This document shows, piece by piece, positions 1 to 12,500 of a stretch of DNA of 64,000 bases. The notes beneath the pieces are model-generated. The model did not search any database, was not told where the DNA came from, and saw only the letters and a program-made list of their open reading frames with translations. The stretch lies in the NCBI RefSeq assembly GCF_949628215.1, contig NC_134279.1, positions 84,067,517 to 84,131,516 on the forward strand. The letters are read 5' to 3'. The position numbers and the translations under genes are program-made. How positions within the stretch are numbered: position 1 is the stretch's first letter; each line of letters opens with the position of its first letter. The stretch is from Phalacrocorax aristotelis. Lineage: Eukaryota; Chordata; Aves; Suliformes; Phalacrocoracidae.

Positions 1-232
1 GCTCCAAAGCCAGCGTCCCCCTTCGGCAGGGTGCATACATGAGGTGGGTGCCCACCCAAGCGTGCAGCAGCACCTCCCTGCCCTTCCACCAGCCCTGTAC
101 CATTCCGGACCCCACCGATGCTCTGCTGTCCAACAGCAACACCTATTTGGGCCATACCCCTCGGTGCCAGTACCAACCCACTTGGGGGTCCCCAGCCCCT
201 TGTCCCCCCACCTGTGGTGAAGCCAGACTCAC

Positions 233-538
233 CCTGCACATGGAGGGGCAAGGTTGCGTGGGTGCTACCTAGAGGGCTGCGTGCCCGGCACTCGTATTCA
301 CCCTCATCCTCCTCGGAGGCCTCCCGGAGCTCCAGCCTCAGCATGTTGGGAGCAGGAGAGATGTGGCCGCTCTGCCCGGGCTGGTCACCTCCCATGGGGG
401 GGCTGGAGGCCACTGGCTGCCCCCCCTTGAGTAGGGTGATCTCAGATGGGGGGTTGCTCTCTACAGCACAGAGGAGGATGACGGCCATCCCCTCACCGCT
501 CTCCATGAAGGCCTTCATCTGCAGGTTCCTGGGGGGGT
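233..538 (-). CDS. SIGLEC1: SIGLEC1 exon 14: Ig domain 13
   Basis: Residues 1150-1251, 306 nt, long-type: YPPRNLQMKAFMESGEG, ILLCAVESN, ITLLKGGQ, GEYECRARSPLGS. Acceptor TTCCCGCAG, donor G|GTGAGT. It contains few in-frame methionines, so it is easy to miss when looking for ORFs. It is the last SIGLEC1 exon visible; positions 1-232 are intron. Confidence 0.88.
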
Positions 539-3500
539 CTGCGGGAAGGAAAGGGGTGGATTGTAGGAGAAGCAGCGTCTCAGTGAGTCGGAGCATCCCT
601 GCGATGCTCAGGTGAGGCCAGCCGGGCTGTGAGCTGGGGCAGTGATGCTCTGCTGCCATGCTCCGCTGCCTGCAACAGAGCACCTGCCTGCAAAGAGGTA
701 GCGTTCATCATCCACGGCCTCCTCGAATCAAACTGACCCCCAGAACATGGCGCAGGGTCATTCGCTGAGCTCATTTCTAACCCGCAGCTCGCCTGCGAGT
801 TGCTTGTGGCAGCTCCAGCCATGCCGGCCGGGCGTGGGAGCGTGGCTCAGCACGCGGCCCGTGCCGTCCTGGTGCTCCGCTCCCACCCCGGCCTCGGAAA
901 AAAGCCCACCCGTTGCACATCGGTGCCTGGCAGACCTCGACAGCGAGGCTTGTGCAAAGGCAGCACGGCTGCGGGTGCAAGTCGGGCCCATAATGCCTAG
1001 ATATTTTTAGCAGCACCCATCCAGCATGCCCCATACAAAATCAGGAGGAGGGAGAGAAGCAATGGATTTGTTGCTGGGGTCTCAAGCTCTCTGGATGGTG
1101 TTTCCAGGAGTGTTCCTCTATGCTAACTCCTCACAGCAGATTTATAAGTTAAAGACATCTTTTTCTAACAAAAAAAAATAAATCTTACATTCTGATTTGC
1201 AACTACCATTTTTTTTTGCACTACTTTTTTTTACACAAAGTCTGGTTTTCATTTTCTAAATCAGGAAAAAAAAAATACTGCAATGTTTCCTGAAAGCCAA
1301 AGATTTTTCTGTTTGGGTTTGGTGCAAAGCATGAGGACAAACTTGGGGCGCTCGGGGAAGCTTCACTGAAATCTGCAGACGACGTGGGGCTGTTTGTCTA
1401 GGTCTGCTTGCTGGGGGTCGGACACAAGGACTAGGGTATATAAAGCTCGGCTTGGTTATGACCTGGGACGAATGCTAATATTTTTTGAGACCCCAAAGCT
1501 AAGGCAGGCCCTGCTGCCCCTCACCCCTCCAGAAGATGCCCCCAGGAGGGTTCCCAGCCAAGGGGACTGGCCAGGGGCCAAGCCGGGGGCCTCCCCCCGC
1601 AGCTTGAAGCCCCCTGTCCCCGGGAACTCACAGAGGACGTTGAGGGTGGCGGGGGCAGAGCTGCGGGTCCGCGCCGGGGTCCGCACCGTGCAGTGGTAGG
1701 AGGCGGCGTCGGCGGCAGCGACGCTGGGGAAGGCGAGGGACGGGGACGAGCCGCTGCTGAACCAGACCTTGTTCTTGTACCAGGTGTAGCTCAGCGCTTC
1801 CTCGCCGCCGCTCTCCACCGCGCAGGTCAGGTTGACGACGGCACCTTCCTGGACGTCCGGGGAGGGGGAGATCCAGACCCTGGCAGCTGCGGTGGAAGGG
1901 GAAGGAGGTGATGCTGGGGGACAGCGGGGTGGGCAGGAGGCCATGGAGGGGCAGGAGGGCGGCGGGCTGCTTGGTGGCAAAGCTGGTCTCATCGGGGCTT
2001 TAGCTTGTCATCCCAGACAAGAAGCGATGCAGAGACTGCAGCCCCCTCCCTGCTAACCCCTCCGCCCCTGCCGTGGCCGTAGGACAGCCCGGGGTGACAC
2101 CAGCTCTGCGAGCACCACTGCACGGAGCCATGGATGGATATGGCAAAGCCAGCCCTTTGCATCACCTCCCAAAGGAGCTGCAGTCCCTTCGCCGTGAGCG
2201 GGGCAACACATGCAGCTCCCCGGGAACACGTCTGGCATAGCCCCCTGTCACCGTAAGCACGCATCTTCCTCTGTTTCACCTCTATTTCTGTGCTGTCCAT
2301 CCTATTCCCGCTTCTCTCTGCCCTCCCTTCCCCACAAGCACCCTCTAGCAGCCCTTGCCTCCACGTCCTCACCATAACCCCCTGCCTCCACCACCCCGCT
2401 GCTCCTCGCACAGCTCCATCCCATCCCTGTCCCCTGCCTGCACCCTGCCCGGCCCCATGGGCAGCGCCGGCCCCACACTCACTGCCTGCCGTGAAGTTCG
2501 CCGTGGCGCTGGCGTTGCCGTAGACGTTGCTGGCGGAGCACACGTACTCCCCCTCATCCTCCAGCAGCACGGGGCGGAGGCTGACCCGCAGCGTGTTGAA
2601 GGCCACGGCGATGCGGAGCCGCGGCGAGGCGGTGGGCTGGGGCAGCGCCGTGGAGGCCACCAGCGCCTGGTCCTTGAGGAGAGCCAGCTCTGCCCGCGGG
2701 CTGCTGTCCACCGTGCACTGCAGGACGCCCCGCTGCCCCTCCGGGGTCTCCACAAAGGAGGTCAGCACCGGCACCCGCGGAGGATCTGCCCGGGCCAGAC
2801 GTTACATGGAGGGTGAGCAAAGCCTGAGTCTGCACCCAGAGCCCCCCGAGGCCAGGCATCGCCCTCCCCGGCCTCCCCGGACACCCCGAGGTGGCTGCAG
2901 CAGCTCCCGGCCCGCCTCAGCCAGCGCCGGGGCAGCAGCAGCTCACACTTGCAGCAAAAGCACAAGCCAGACTTTGTCCTTCCAGGATTTTTCCCTCCAT
3001 CCCAGACAGACATCATTTCTCCTAAATGTCTTGAAAAATTTGGGTAATTTCAGGTCGACTGAAACATGCTGTTTTATCAGAACTAAAATATTTGTTATTG
3101 ACTTTCCCCCCCCTTCCTATGTGACACGGCAGGGAGCTGAGCCATGGGGCGGCCACGCCGCTTCTCATCGGAAAGTTCTGCTTGAAAGGGGTCGTGTTTG
3201 ACTGGTTTTAATTCAGACCAGGGGTTTACTGGGGAGATACGCTCCTATAAACTTTCCACTTTTAACACTTCACCATTTTCTAAGGGCAGAGGATGTTTCA
3301 ACGCGTGCAGAGCTCTGGTTCAATCTGAGCCTCCTCCCATCTGTGGGGCACAGAGCGTCCAGGGACGGTGCCAGCCGCGAGGGCTGTGCAAGGCGCCCGC
3401 TGCGTGCCACCCGTAGCCCTGCAGGGCTGAGGGACCTTGCTCAGCATCCTGCCCAGCACCATCCTGCCCGGCACCGTCCCCGGCACCCTGCTACCCCCCC

Positions 3501-6500
3501 ACCTCGATTCCCAGGAGGGTCCCACTCACAGAAGATGCGCAGGGCGACGGCCGGGGAGACGCTGGTCCCCGAGGAGCCGTGGGCTCGGCAGTGGTAGGAG
3601 CCAGCGGCGGCGCTGGCGATGCGGGGCAGGGCGAGGATGTTGTCAGGGCTCTCCTGGAGCCGTTCGCTGTTCTTGTACCAGGAGTAGAGGGTGTCGTCCC
3701 GCGGCTCTCCCACCACCTGGCACGTCAGGGAGACGTCGTCTCCTTCCCGCACCTCCGTGGATGGCGAGACGAGGACCCGGGCGGCTGGAGCACGGAGAGG
3801 CGATGCCGCCAGCTCAGAGAGCATCGCAGCGGAGCTCGGCACTGCCGGCCCCCGAGTGACCCCGACACAGCATGGGACGGGAACAAAGCCCTCATCGCTT
3901 CCACAACATGCATCGTAGCGCCGTGGGTTTTGGTGCTCTTGTTGCGAGCAGGGCGGCCGCGGACCCTCATAACCCTGGGGCTGGTGCTAGGCATTTATTT
4001 TTAAGAAAACATGTTGCTCCCTGTCCCCATGAGCTGACACCCCCTGAAACTCCATCACTTGTGGCACCCGGGGCTGAGGCCGAGGTGTCTGAGGGTGCCT
4101 GGTGTGGGTGGCGGGCGTGAGCCAGGGTGGGCTCCAGCGGCACCGGGTGGGAGCGCAGGCACCAGCTCCCATGTGGACACCTCCACGGAGTCACTTTTGG
4201 ATGTATCAGTCTGAGGGCCAGATCCCAACCCCCAGAAATGGACTCGGTTCAGGATTCCTGCTAACCCCCGTGGGTAACTCAGGTGCTGCCTCGCTCCAGA
4301 GTCTGGGTGCAGAGGTGAGAGGGGCTGGGTGCTGGTTAGGCACCGATGCTGACCCACAGCCAGNNNNNNNNNNNNNNNNNNNNNNNNNNNNNNNNNNNNN
4401 NNNNNNNNNNNNNNNNNNNNNNNNNNNNNNNNNNNNNNNNNNNNNNNNNNNNNNNNNNNNNNNNNNNNNNNNNNNNNNNNNNNNNNNNNNNNNNNNNNNN
4501 NNNNNNNNNNNNNNNNNNNNNNNNNNNNNNNNNNNNNNNNNNNNNNNNNNNNNNNNNNNNNNNGGATCATCACGTCCAACCGCCAGCCCAACCCCCCCAG
4601 GCCTCCTAAACCGTGGCCCCAGGTGCCACGTCTGCACGGTGTTTGAACCCCCCCAGGCACGGTGACTCCCCCACCTCCCTGGGCAGCCTGTGCCAGGGCC
4701 TGACTTGTCACACCTGAGCCCCTGCACAGGGTGTGACCCCAGCAGGGATGGTGACACCCCATCCCACCCCCTGGTGAGCTGCTGAAGGTGGGTGGAGGAC
4801 CCTCAAACAGCCAGTGCCGGCCCCTGCCCTGCACTGGCTCCTGCCCGACACGGGTTAGCACAAAGCGAAGCCCCTGCGGTGGCCCGGGGACACGATCACA
4901 CCCGGCCACCGCAGCTCAGTCGCTTTGGGTGGCCTGGCAGTAGCCCACGATGCTCAGCGACATGCCTCTGCCCCGTTGCCAGGCGGAAAAGGTGACATTT
5001 TGGTGCCAGCCCCCTCCTGCCCCCCGCGCGACACCCACCCCGCCGGCGGTGCCTGAGCTGTGCGGCGCCCGCGACTCGGACGGCACGCGGTACTCACTCT
5101 GCACGCGGAAGTACAGGCGGCGGGACGCGGTGCCGTGTGCGTTGGTGGCCGTGCAGCTGTAGCTGCCTTCGTCCGCCGGCATCACCTCCCGCACCTCCGC
5201 CTTGAGGGTGTTGGGGGCAGCCAAGACGCTGACCCGCGGGCTGGGGCTGCTCCCCCCGTCGCTGGTGGCCACCAGCTCCTCACCCCGGTGCAGGGCCAGC
5301 AGGGAGGGAGGGTTGCTTGCCACCGAGCACTGGAAGATGGCCAGACGGCCTCTCTCCATCTCCAGGAATGCCGTCAGCTGGGGGTCCCTCGGGGGGTCTG
5401 TGCGGGGCAGAGAATGGCAGTTGTGCAGCTCTCACTCCCCATCATGAGACTTCTTGGAAAGCAGCAGCTGCCTGGGGCCTCCCGGAAAGAGAAGGAAGAG
5501 CTGCGTCGCCTTCGGGAATGGAAGGGAAAAGGGAAGGGAGAAAGGAAGAAAAAAGGGAAGGGAAAAAACAGGAAGGGAAAAGAGAAGGGAAGGGAAGGGA
5601 AGGGAAGGGAAGGGAAGGGAAGGGAAGGGAAGGGAAGGGAAGGGAAGGGAAGGAAGGGAAGGGAAGGGAAGGGAAGGGAAGGGAAGGGAAGGGAAGGGAA
5701 AAGGGAAGGGAGAAAGGAAGAAAAAAGGGAAGGGAAAAAACAGGAAGGGAAAAGAGAAGGGAAGGGAAGGGAAGGGAAGGGAAGGGAAGGGAAGGGAAGG
5801 GAAGGGAAGGGAAGGGAAGGGAAGGAAGGGGAGGGGAGGGGAGGGGAGGGGAGGGGAGGGAGGGGAGGGGAGGGGAGGGAAGGGAAGGGAAGGGAAGGAA
5901 GGGAAGGGAAGGGAAGGGAAGGGAAGGGAAGGGAAGGGAAGGGAAGGGAAGGGAAGGGAAGGGAAGGGAAGGGAAGGGAAGGGAAGGGAAGGGAAGGGAA
6001 GGGAAGGGAAGGGAAGGGAAGGGAAGGGAAGGGAAGGGAAGGGAAGGGAAGGGAAGGGAAGGGAAGGGAAGGGAAGGGAAGGGAAGGGAAGGGAAGGGAA
6101 GGGAAGGGAAGGGAAGGGAAGGGAAGGGAAGGGAAGGGAAGGGAAGGGAAGGGAAGGTCTCTGCTGGCCAGGACCCTGCCGAACCCATGGCAACCACACC
6201 GTCCCCAGGGTGACCACACTGTCCCCACCCACAGCTGCCACTGTCATGGGCTTTTCGGGATGTGCTGCACCCACACGAGTGTGTGCAGGCTTCACACCTG
6301 CAGGATCACACGCCCACGCTCGTGCATATGTTAAGTGTGTGCTTGCTCAGTAGGAAAGTAAAGACGCCGCAGGCGGTGGCACAGGAGGAGGGACGCCCAC
6401 GGGAGGAAGCCCCAGGACATATCCACGCACTCAAAGATCCGCACGTGCACCCACACCAGCTCCGCTCAGACCCTGGGCACAGCTCCAAGCGTGAGCAGAG

Positions 6501-9500
6501 CTGGGCACACGCTTGCACGGACAGAAGGTACAAACGCTGCTATAACGATAAACTGAGCTTCCCCCGGCATCCCCTACGTACACAGCACGTCCAGGGGGAC
6601 GGCGGGGGAGCTCCGGCTGCTGCCGTCGGTGGTCGCTCTGCAGTGGTAGAGACCCGCGTCCGTCCTGGCCACTTGCCGAAACACCAGGGAGGCGGCCGAG
6701 CCCTCGGCGAGCCACTGCCCGTTTCGGTACCAGGTGAAGTTGGGCAGAGCCGGGGAGTCACTGCTCAGCCGGCAGGTCAGGTTGGCAGCGTGGCCTTCCA
6801 GCACACGGGAGGACGGAGCCACGGTGATGCTGGCAGCTACAGGCAGGGGCAGAAGCAAACGGGCTGCGGCATGAACTCAGCCAGGGCGGCCAGCGCCGCC
6901 TCGGCAGCGTTAGGGTTGACAACCTCTCCCGAGGCCAGCCAGCTGGCAAGTGACTTTGCAGCTATTCTGGAAAGGAAATGCTGGATAATCCTGCAATGCC
7001 GTGATGGGGATGGCTGCAGCAGCACCCTACGGGAGCCCGGTGGTGGGGTACCGGCCACCCCAGGCCCCACCAGCCAAGGGATGGTGTGCCAGCAGGAGGG
7101 AGAACTCCCTCAGCAGCGTTTTGCTCAGCATCCCCAGTCCCGTGCAGGCAGGGGTCAGCAGTGAATCCCACCAGGACCTGGAGCCCTCCCTATGGCCGTG
7201 TGCGAACCTTCAAACCCACCAGGAGGGGTTGGAGGGGCTGGGACCCCCTTCCTGCAGCAGCCCCCACTTTAACCCCACTCATGCTCCGCCCTAGCACCAG
7301 GCGACCTGTGCACGGCAGCTCTTCTGACCTCTTTCTGTTTGATGCCCTGGATTTCACGGGCATGTGGCCTATTTCTGTCCTTCTGCAACCATCGCCCTTG
7401 ATCTCCTGAGCTTGTCTCCTTCCCTGGCATTCCCTCCGCACCCTCCCCTCCCCCAGGACTTTCCCGGACGCTGCGGGAAGCGTGGCGTCCGGCTCTGCCC
7501 TGCCCGCCGCCCTTCCACCACACTCACTCTCAGCCCTGAAGTCCACGGCAGCGCTGGCGTTGCCCTGTGTGTTCCCAGCCCAGCACACGTAGGTCCCCTC
7601 GTCCTCCAGCACCACCTCCCGGATCTCCACCTTCAGGCTGTTGTAGGACGAGGCTGCGTGGACCCTGGGGTTGGGGGCTGTGGGGCAGCCCCCTGTGCAG
7701 GCTACTACTTCTTCCCCTCTCCACAGGGTCAGGTTGGCCTCTGGGTCGCTCTCGACGCTGCACTGGATGATGCCCAGGTGCCCGCCCTGGGTCTCCAGGA
7801 AGGAGCTCATCACCGGCTGCCTCGGTGGGACTGCAGGGTTAAAACACCTCTGAATATTATGGATCCCTGAGGTTGGGAGAATCCCAAGAACCTGAGGGAC
7901 TGCTGCTTTCCAGAACCACCCGAGCAGCTTTTGGGCATCCCACAGCCCTCCAGCTGCCAGAGCCCAGGGTCCCACACCTGCCGGCTCTCTGCAAGGGACC
8001 TGCATGCCCCAGGCACCTCGGATGGCACCTGGCTTGAGCTCAGGGTCTGAGCTCAGGTGTCCAGCCCTACCCCAAACGCTGGGGCAGATCTGCAGAGACC
8101 CCAGTGGTTTGGGCAGCTGGGGTCCCGCGGTGGTGCACATTTCCTACCATGACTACAGAAAAATGCCATTTGGTCAGGATGGAAGCTTCCCAATGGTATT
8201 CCTCCTGGTTTGGTATCAAGGAAGATTTTTATTTTACAGCACAGAGAATATTTGGAAGGGAAAATGCAACTGGAATACATTTTTCACAGGGATCATTTCT
8301 CATTCAGAGAAATTTAATTCAATTTCACGGGACATTTTAAAACTCTTTGGTTCTTGGGAATTTTGGGATTCTCTGAATTTCTCCTCCCAAATTCACAGAT
8401 TTACCTGCAAAGGGGAATCTTCCACCCTCTCCACACTTCTGCCCAAGAGCTCCATGACCGTGTTCAGTGGTGAGGGGGGAAACCTTGGGGTGGGAGCAGC
8501 AGAGGGGCTTCCCGGCAGGGCCACCCACCCCAGACCCGGGACCAGCCCCACGTCAGTGGGGGAAGACCCCCTGGCAGCACTTACAGAGCACACGGAGCGG
8601 GATGGCCTCTGACATGTCGCTGCCGTTGCTGCTCCGGACCCTGCACTGGAAAGCGCCTGCATCCTCGCCGCGGACGGAGGGGAAGCGCAGCGTCGGGGCC
8701 GAGCTCTCCCGCAGCCGCTTGCTGTTCCTATACCAGGCGTAGAGGGTCTCGTCCGCCGTGCCCTCAGCCCCCAGGCAGGTCAGGGTGACGGCTGCCCCTT
8801 CCCGCACCTCTGCCGAGGGCTGGATCAGGACCTCTGTGGCTGAAAGAGCAATGGGAGAGGGATGTTGGGGAGGGAGGGGAAACCTGTGCCGCAAACCTGT
8901 GCCTGACCCCTGGCTCTGTTCAGCCAAAGCCCCACTCTCGGCTTCCCTCTGAGGCAGGACCTGGGCAGCCCCTCCCTCGCAGGAGCTCGTGGCGTGGGTG
9001 GTGGCATCTTTGGTGGGTGACATTCCCTGGGGACACTGGACATCAGCCGGGATGTCTCCCCCCGAGCTGTTCACCCCACCTCTCTGCCACCAGCAGAGAC
9101 AAACGGGATCTTTCCTGAGCCTTCCCCTGCTCCCACCGAGCCCCCGTGTTGGGCTGGGTGAATTGGTCCCCTCTCCCCACCGGCCAGTGACAGGCTGGGC
9201 TGAGGCATCTTGGCTGGCTTGAAATGGACCCCAACAACTGACCGTGGCACCCAAACTCAGGTTTATTTTCTCTGGAATTGGACCCTGAAGTCCATTTTTG
9301 TTTCTTTTGGCATCCCAAGGGAGGGTCATCTTGGTTTGGGGGGGCTTTCCTCTCCTCTTCCATGGCTGCTGCCTCTGTCACCCCAAACCATCAAGGCTGG
9401 GGGAGCCGTGGGGTGCAGAGGGTTAGGGGATGGAGCGGGAGGAGCCGGTCCCCGTGTTGTGCCCAGGTGCTGTGCACCGCTGGGGGCTTGCGAGAACATT

Positions 9501-12500
9501 TTGGACAAACTTTGCTACAGATTTTGTGGTGTTTTCAAAAACAAAACTCTGCAAGCAGCTCCAACCCCCCAAAGTGGGGAAGGGCTGCAGGGCAGGCACC
9601 GCCACCGCACAGTCCCCACAACACCGATGTCCCCCGGTGCCACGCGGGTCCCTCCAGCTCTCAGGGCTGCGTGGCCCCCCCCAGCCCCGCCGACACAGCC
9701 CCAACAGCCTCAGGGGTTCATCGGCACGCAAGAGCCGGGGCCAGGAGCTTGGCAGCCCCCTTGCACCGGCGGCAGCGGCACTCACCACGGGCGAGGAAGG
9801 TCTTGGCGGCGCTGGCGTTGCCGAAGGCATTGCTGGCCACGCAGCGGTACTCCCCGCTGTCCTGGGGCCCCACGCCGCGGATCTCCAGCCGCAGGGCGTT
9901 GCGGGAGGCGGCGATGCCGAGCCGCTGGCGCGGGGCCGCCTGCGACCCGCTGGCCGCCAGCAAGATGCCGTCGCGGTAAAGGGCCACGGTGGCCGGCGGG
10001 TGGCTGTCCACGGCGCAGCGGATGATGGCCAACCTGCCGCCCTGCGTCTCCTGGAAGAGCGTGATGGTGGGGGTCCGGGGGGGGTCTGTGGGAGGGGAGA
10101 GGATGCTGCAGCTTGGGAAGTCCCAGCACTGCGGCCGCTACCTGCACGTGGGGCTCGCCCAGCCCCGACCCGCACAGCTGCTCCTCCGAGCTGCTTTCGC
10201 CCTTACGTAAGCGGGTTATATTTACTCACAGAAATGTCAAAGCCAAACCCAGGGCTATTTTATTTTTCCCCTGACTTGCAAAAGCTCCTGAGCTGTTATT
10301 ATCATAGCTGGCTCCTCGGTTAGTAACCTCCCAGCAGTTTATGGTGTGTAACAGATTAGCAGAGGCATGGGAGATGCTGCAATGAACGGACGGGTCCCTG
10401 CTGCAGCAAATACCACTTCACAGTGCCTTCAAACACGGCTCACGACCAGAAATCGTTGCATTTATAGCAACTTCTACCCAGGAGGGCTGAAACCCCCCGT
10501 CAGCTGGACCCAAGAGGTTTGGGGCAGAGACTTTGCTTTGACTCAGGGTGTTTGCACAGCCCCTGGCACAAAGGGACCCTCGTCCCCTGGCAGGAGCCGC
10601 GGGCACTCACATGTCACACTCAGGCTGATGGCTTGGGACGTGTCGCTGCCCCGGTCATTTGTCACCTTGCAGGAGTAATAGCCAGCATCGCTCGTGGCTA
10701 TGTGATGGAAGACGAGGGTGTGCGCCGTGCCCTCATTGAGCCAGGCGCTGTTCTTGTACCAGGTGTAGTTGAGGTCCTGGCCCTCCCTGCCAGGGACGTC
10801 GCAGGACAGGGTGGTGGCCGTCCCCTCCTGCACCTCGGCCGCGGGGCTCACCAAGATCTCGGCAGCTGATGGAGATGGGAGCACATTCAGGGAAGCCTCA
10901 GAGGCAGGAGAGCAGCCCCTGGCCGCAGAGCCCCCCACTCCTGCGGTGTGGGACAGTGTCTGAGGACAGGCAGGAGCCCCTTCACCCCCCAGGTGGGAGG
11001 CGTTTGGGTTTGTTCCCTGACACCAGCATCTTGCCAGCTGGGGTTCAAGTTCAATGCAAAGGCCTGGGGGCAAAACTCATGCTGGGTGCAGCAGCACCCA
11101 TGGCCTCTCACGGTCTGTACAGGGGGCTCAGCGGGGAGCAACCCAGCCCCATCTGCTCCAGGCTGGGGGGACATGCCCTCCATGGGGCTCCTGGGTGATG
11201 TGGTGGTCTGGGGCTTGCCTGTAGTGCAGGACCTGAGGGAGGGTCCTGGCCCCCCCCGCCCCACAGACAACCCTGGCTCCAAATCCCCGTAAGCTCTGAC
11301 AAGCTCATTCCCAGCGGCAGCAGTGGAGCCTCTCAGCTGGCTCCGCTCCCCCAGCTTGGCTGGAAATCCTTCACTGCCCTGTCTTTGGGGCTCACCACAG
11401 CCCCACACCATCAAACGATGAAGGATGGAGGCACCACAGCCCTCCACCATGGGGTCCCCAGCTCCTGGACCTCCACCTTTGGCCACCTCGGTGCCAGTCC
11501 CTGCCCATCCCAGTCCGGACACACCAGGTAAACTCCCTCCCACTCCTGCAGCCCCGCTCCTCCTCCAGCGATGCCCCCGCCGCCCCGAGGGGCTGCCCCG
11601 GCCACCACCGAGCTCCCCTGGCACTTACAGAAGATGTAGATAGTCAAGGCAGGCGCTGCGCCAGCCCCGACGGCGTTCTCGGCTTCGCAGTGGTACCGCC
11701 CGTAGTCCTCGCGGCGAATGCCCCGGAGGACCAGGATCCGCTCGCTGCCTATGGCCACCCCGTCCTTGTACCAGCGGTACGCTGAGATGGGGGGGTAGCT
11801 GCTGCTCACCTCGCAGGTGAGGGCGACCGTGTCGCCCACGCGGATGTTCTGCTTGGAGGGGTTGACCAACACTTGGGTGTCCTTGGGGGCGTCTGCGGGG
11901 AGGACAGACAGACAGACACGGCAGGCAGCGGTGAGGCTGGGTAGGACCCGCGGGATCCTGCCGTAGCCCGTCCTGCTGATTATATGGGAGGGTCTGGCGT
12001 AGGGAAAGGAGCAAAGGTCTCCCCCGAGCACAGGAGCCGGCTCTGGCACAGGAAGGGCATCTCTGCTCAGAGGAGAGCTGGGAAAGGGGGCAAAGCTGCC
12101 ACACCGGCACCCCAGTGGCGGGTGTCGGGACGTGCCACGGAGCTGGGGCCCAGCACTTCAGCAGCGTTGGTGGGACTGACACCAGCCCTGGCCATGGAGA
12201 ACCGTGGGGGAACAGGAGAGGGAGGGAGAAACAGGAGGAAACTCTGCTCTGGCTTTTTGGAAGGGGCCCCGGGAGGGGAGGCACGGTGGGCGGCAGGAGG
12301 GGGACGTGGGCGGTGTGGCTGTGGTAGAGGTGACCCCGTCCCCCCGTCCCGCTCAGCCATCCCCCGTGCAGACCCTCCCCACGTACGTCTCACCCGCAGG
12401 ACGACCTCCCCGGTCGCCTTCCTGGAGCCGTAAGAAACTTCGCAGAGCAGCTTTTTGGAGTGGTCCTTCCAGGAGAAGGAGGTGGTGAGGGTCAGCTGGT

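Noticed and set aside
2960-3290. AT-rich SIGLEC1 intron segment as an ancient transposon
   Set aside because: Composition contrasts with its flanks, but I cannot match it to any element; similar AT-rich islands at 1.14-1.33, 8.15-8.42 and 15.04-15.33 kb show no clear homology to it.
5060-6353. Very long open reading frames on both strands across the GGGAA array (Lys-Gly-Arg-Glu and Ser-Leu-Pro-Phe repeats)
   Set aside because: They exist only because the 5-bp repeat has no stop codon in any frame. They lie in a SIGLEC1 intron with no splice logic or non-repeat domain.
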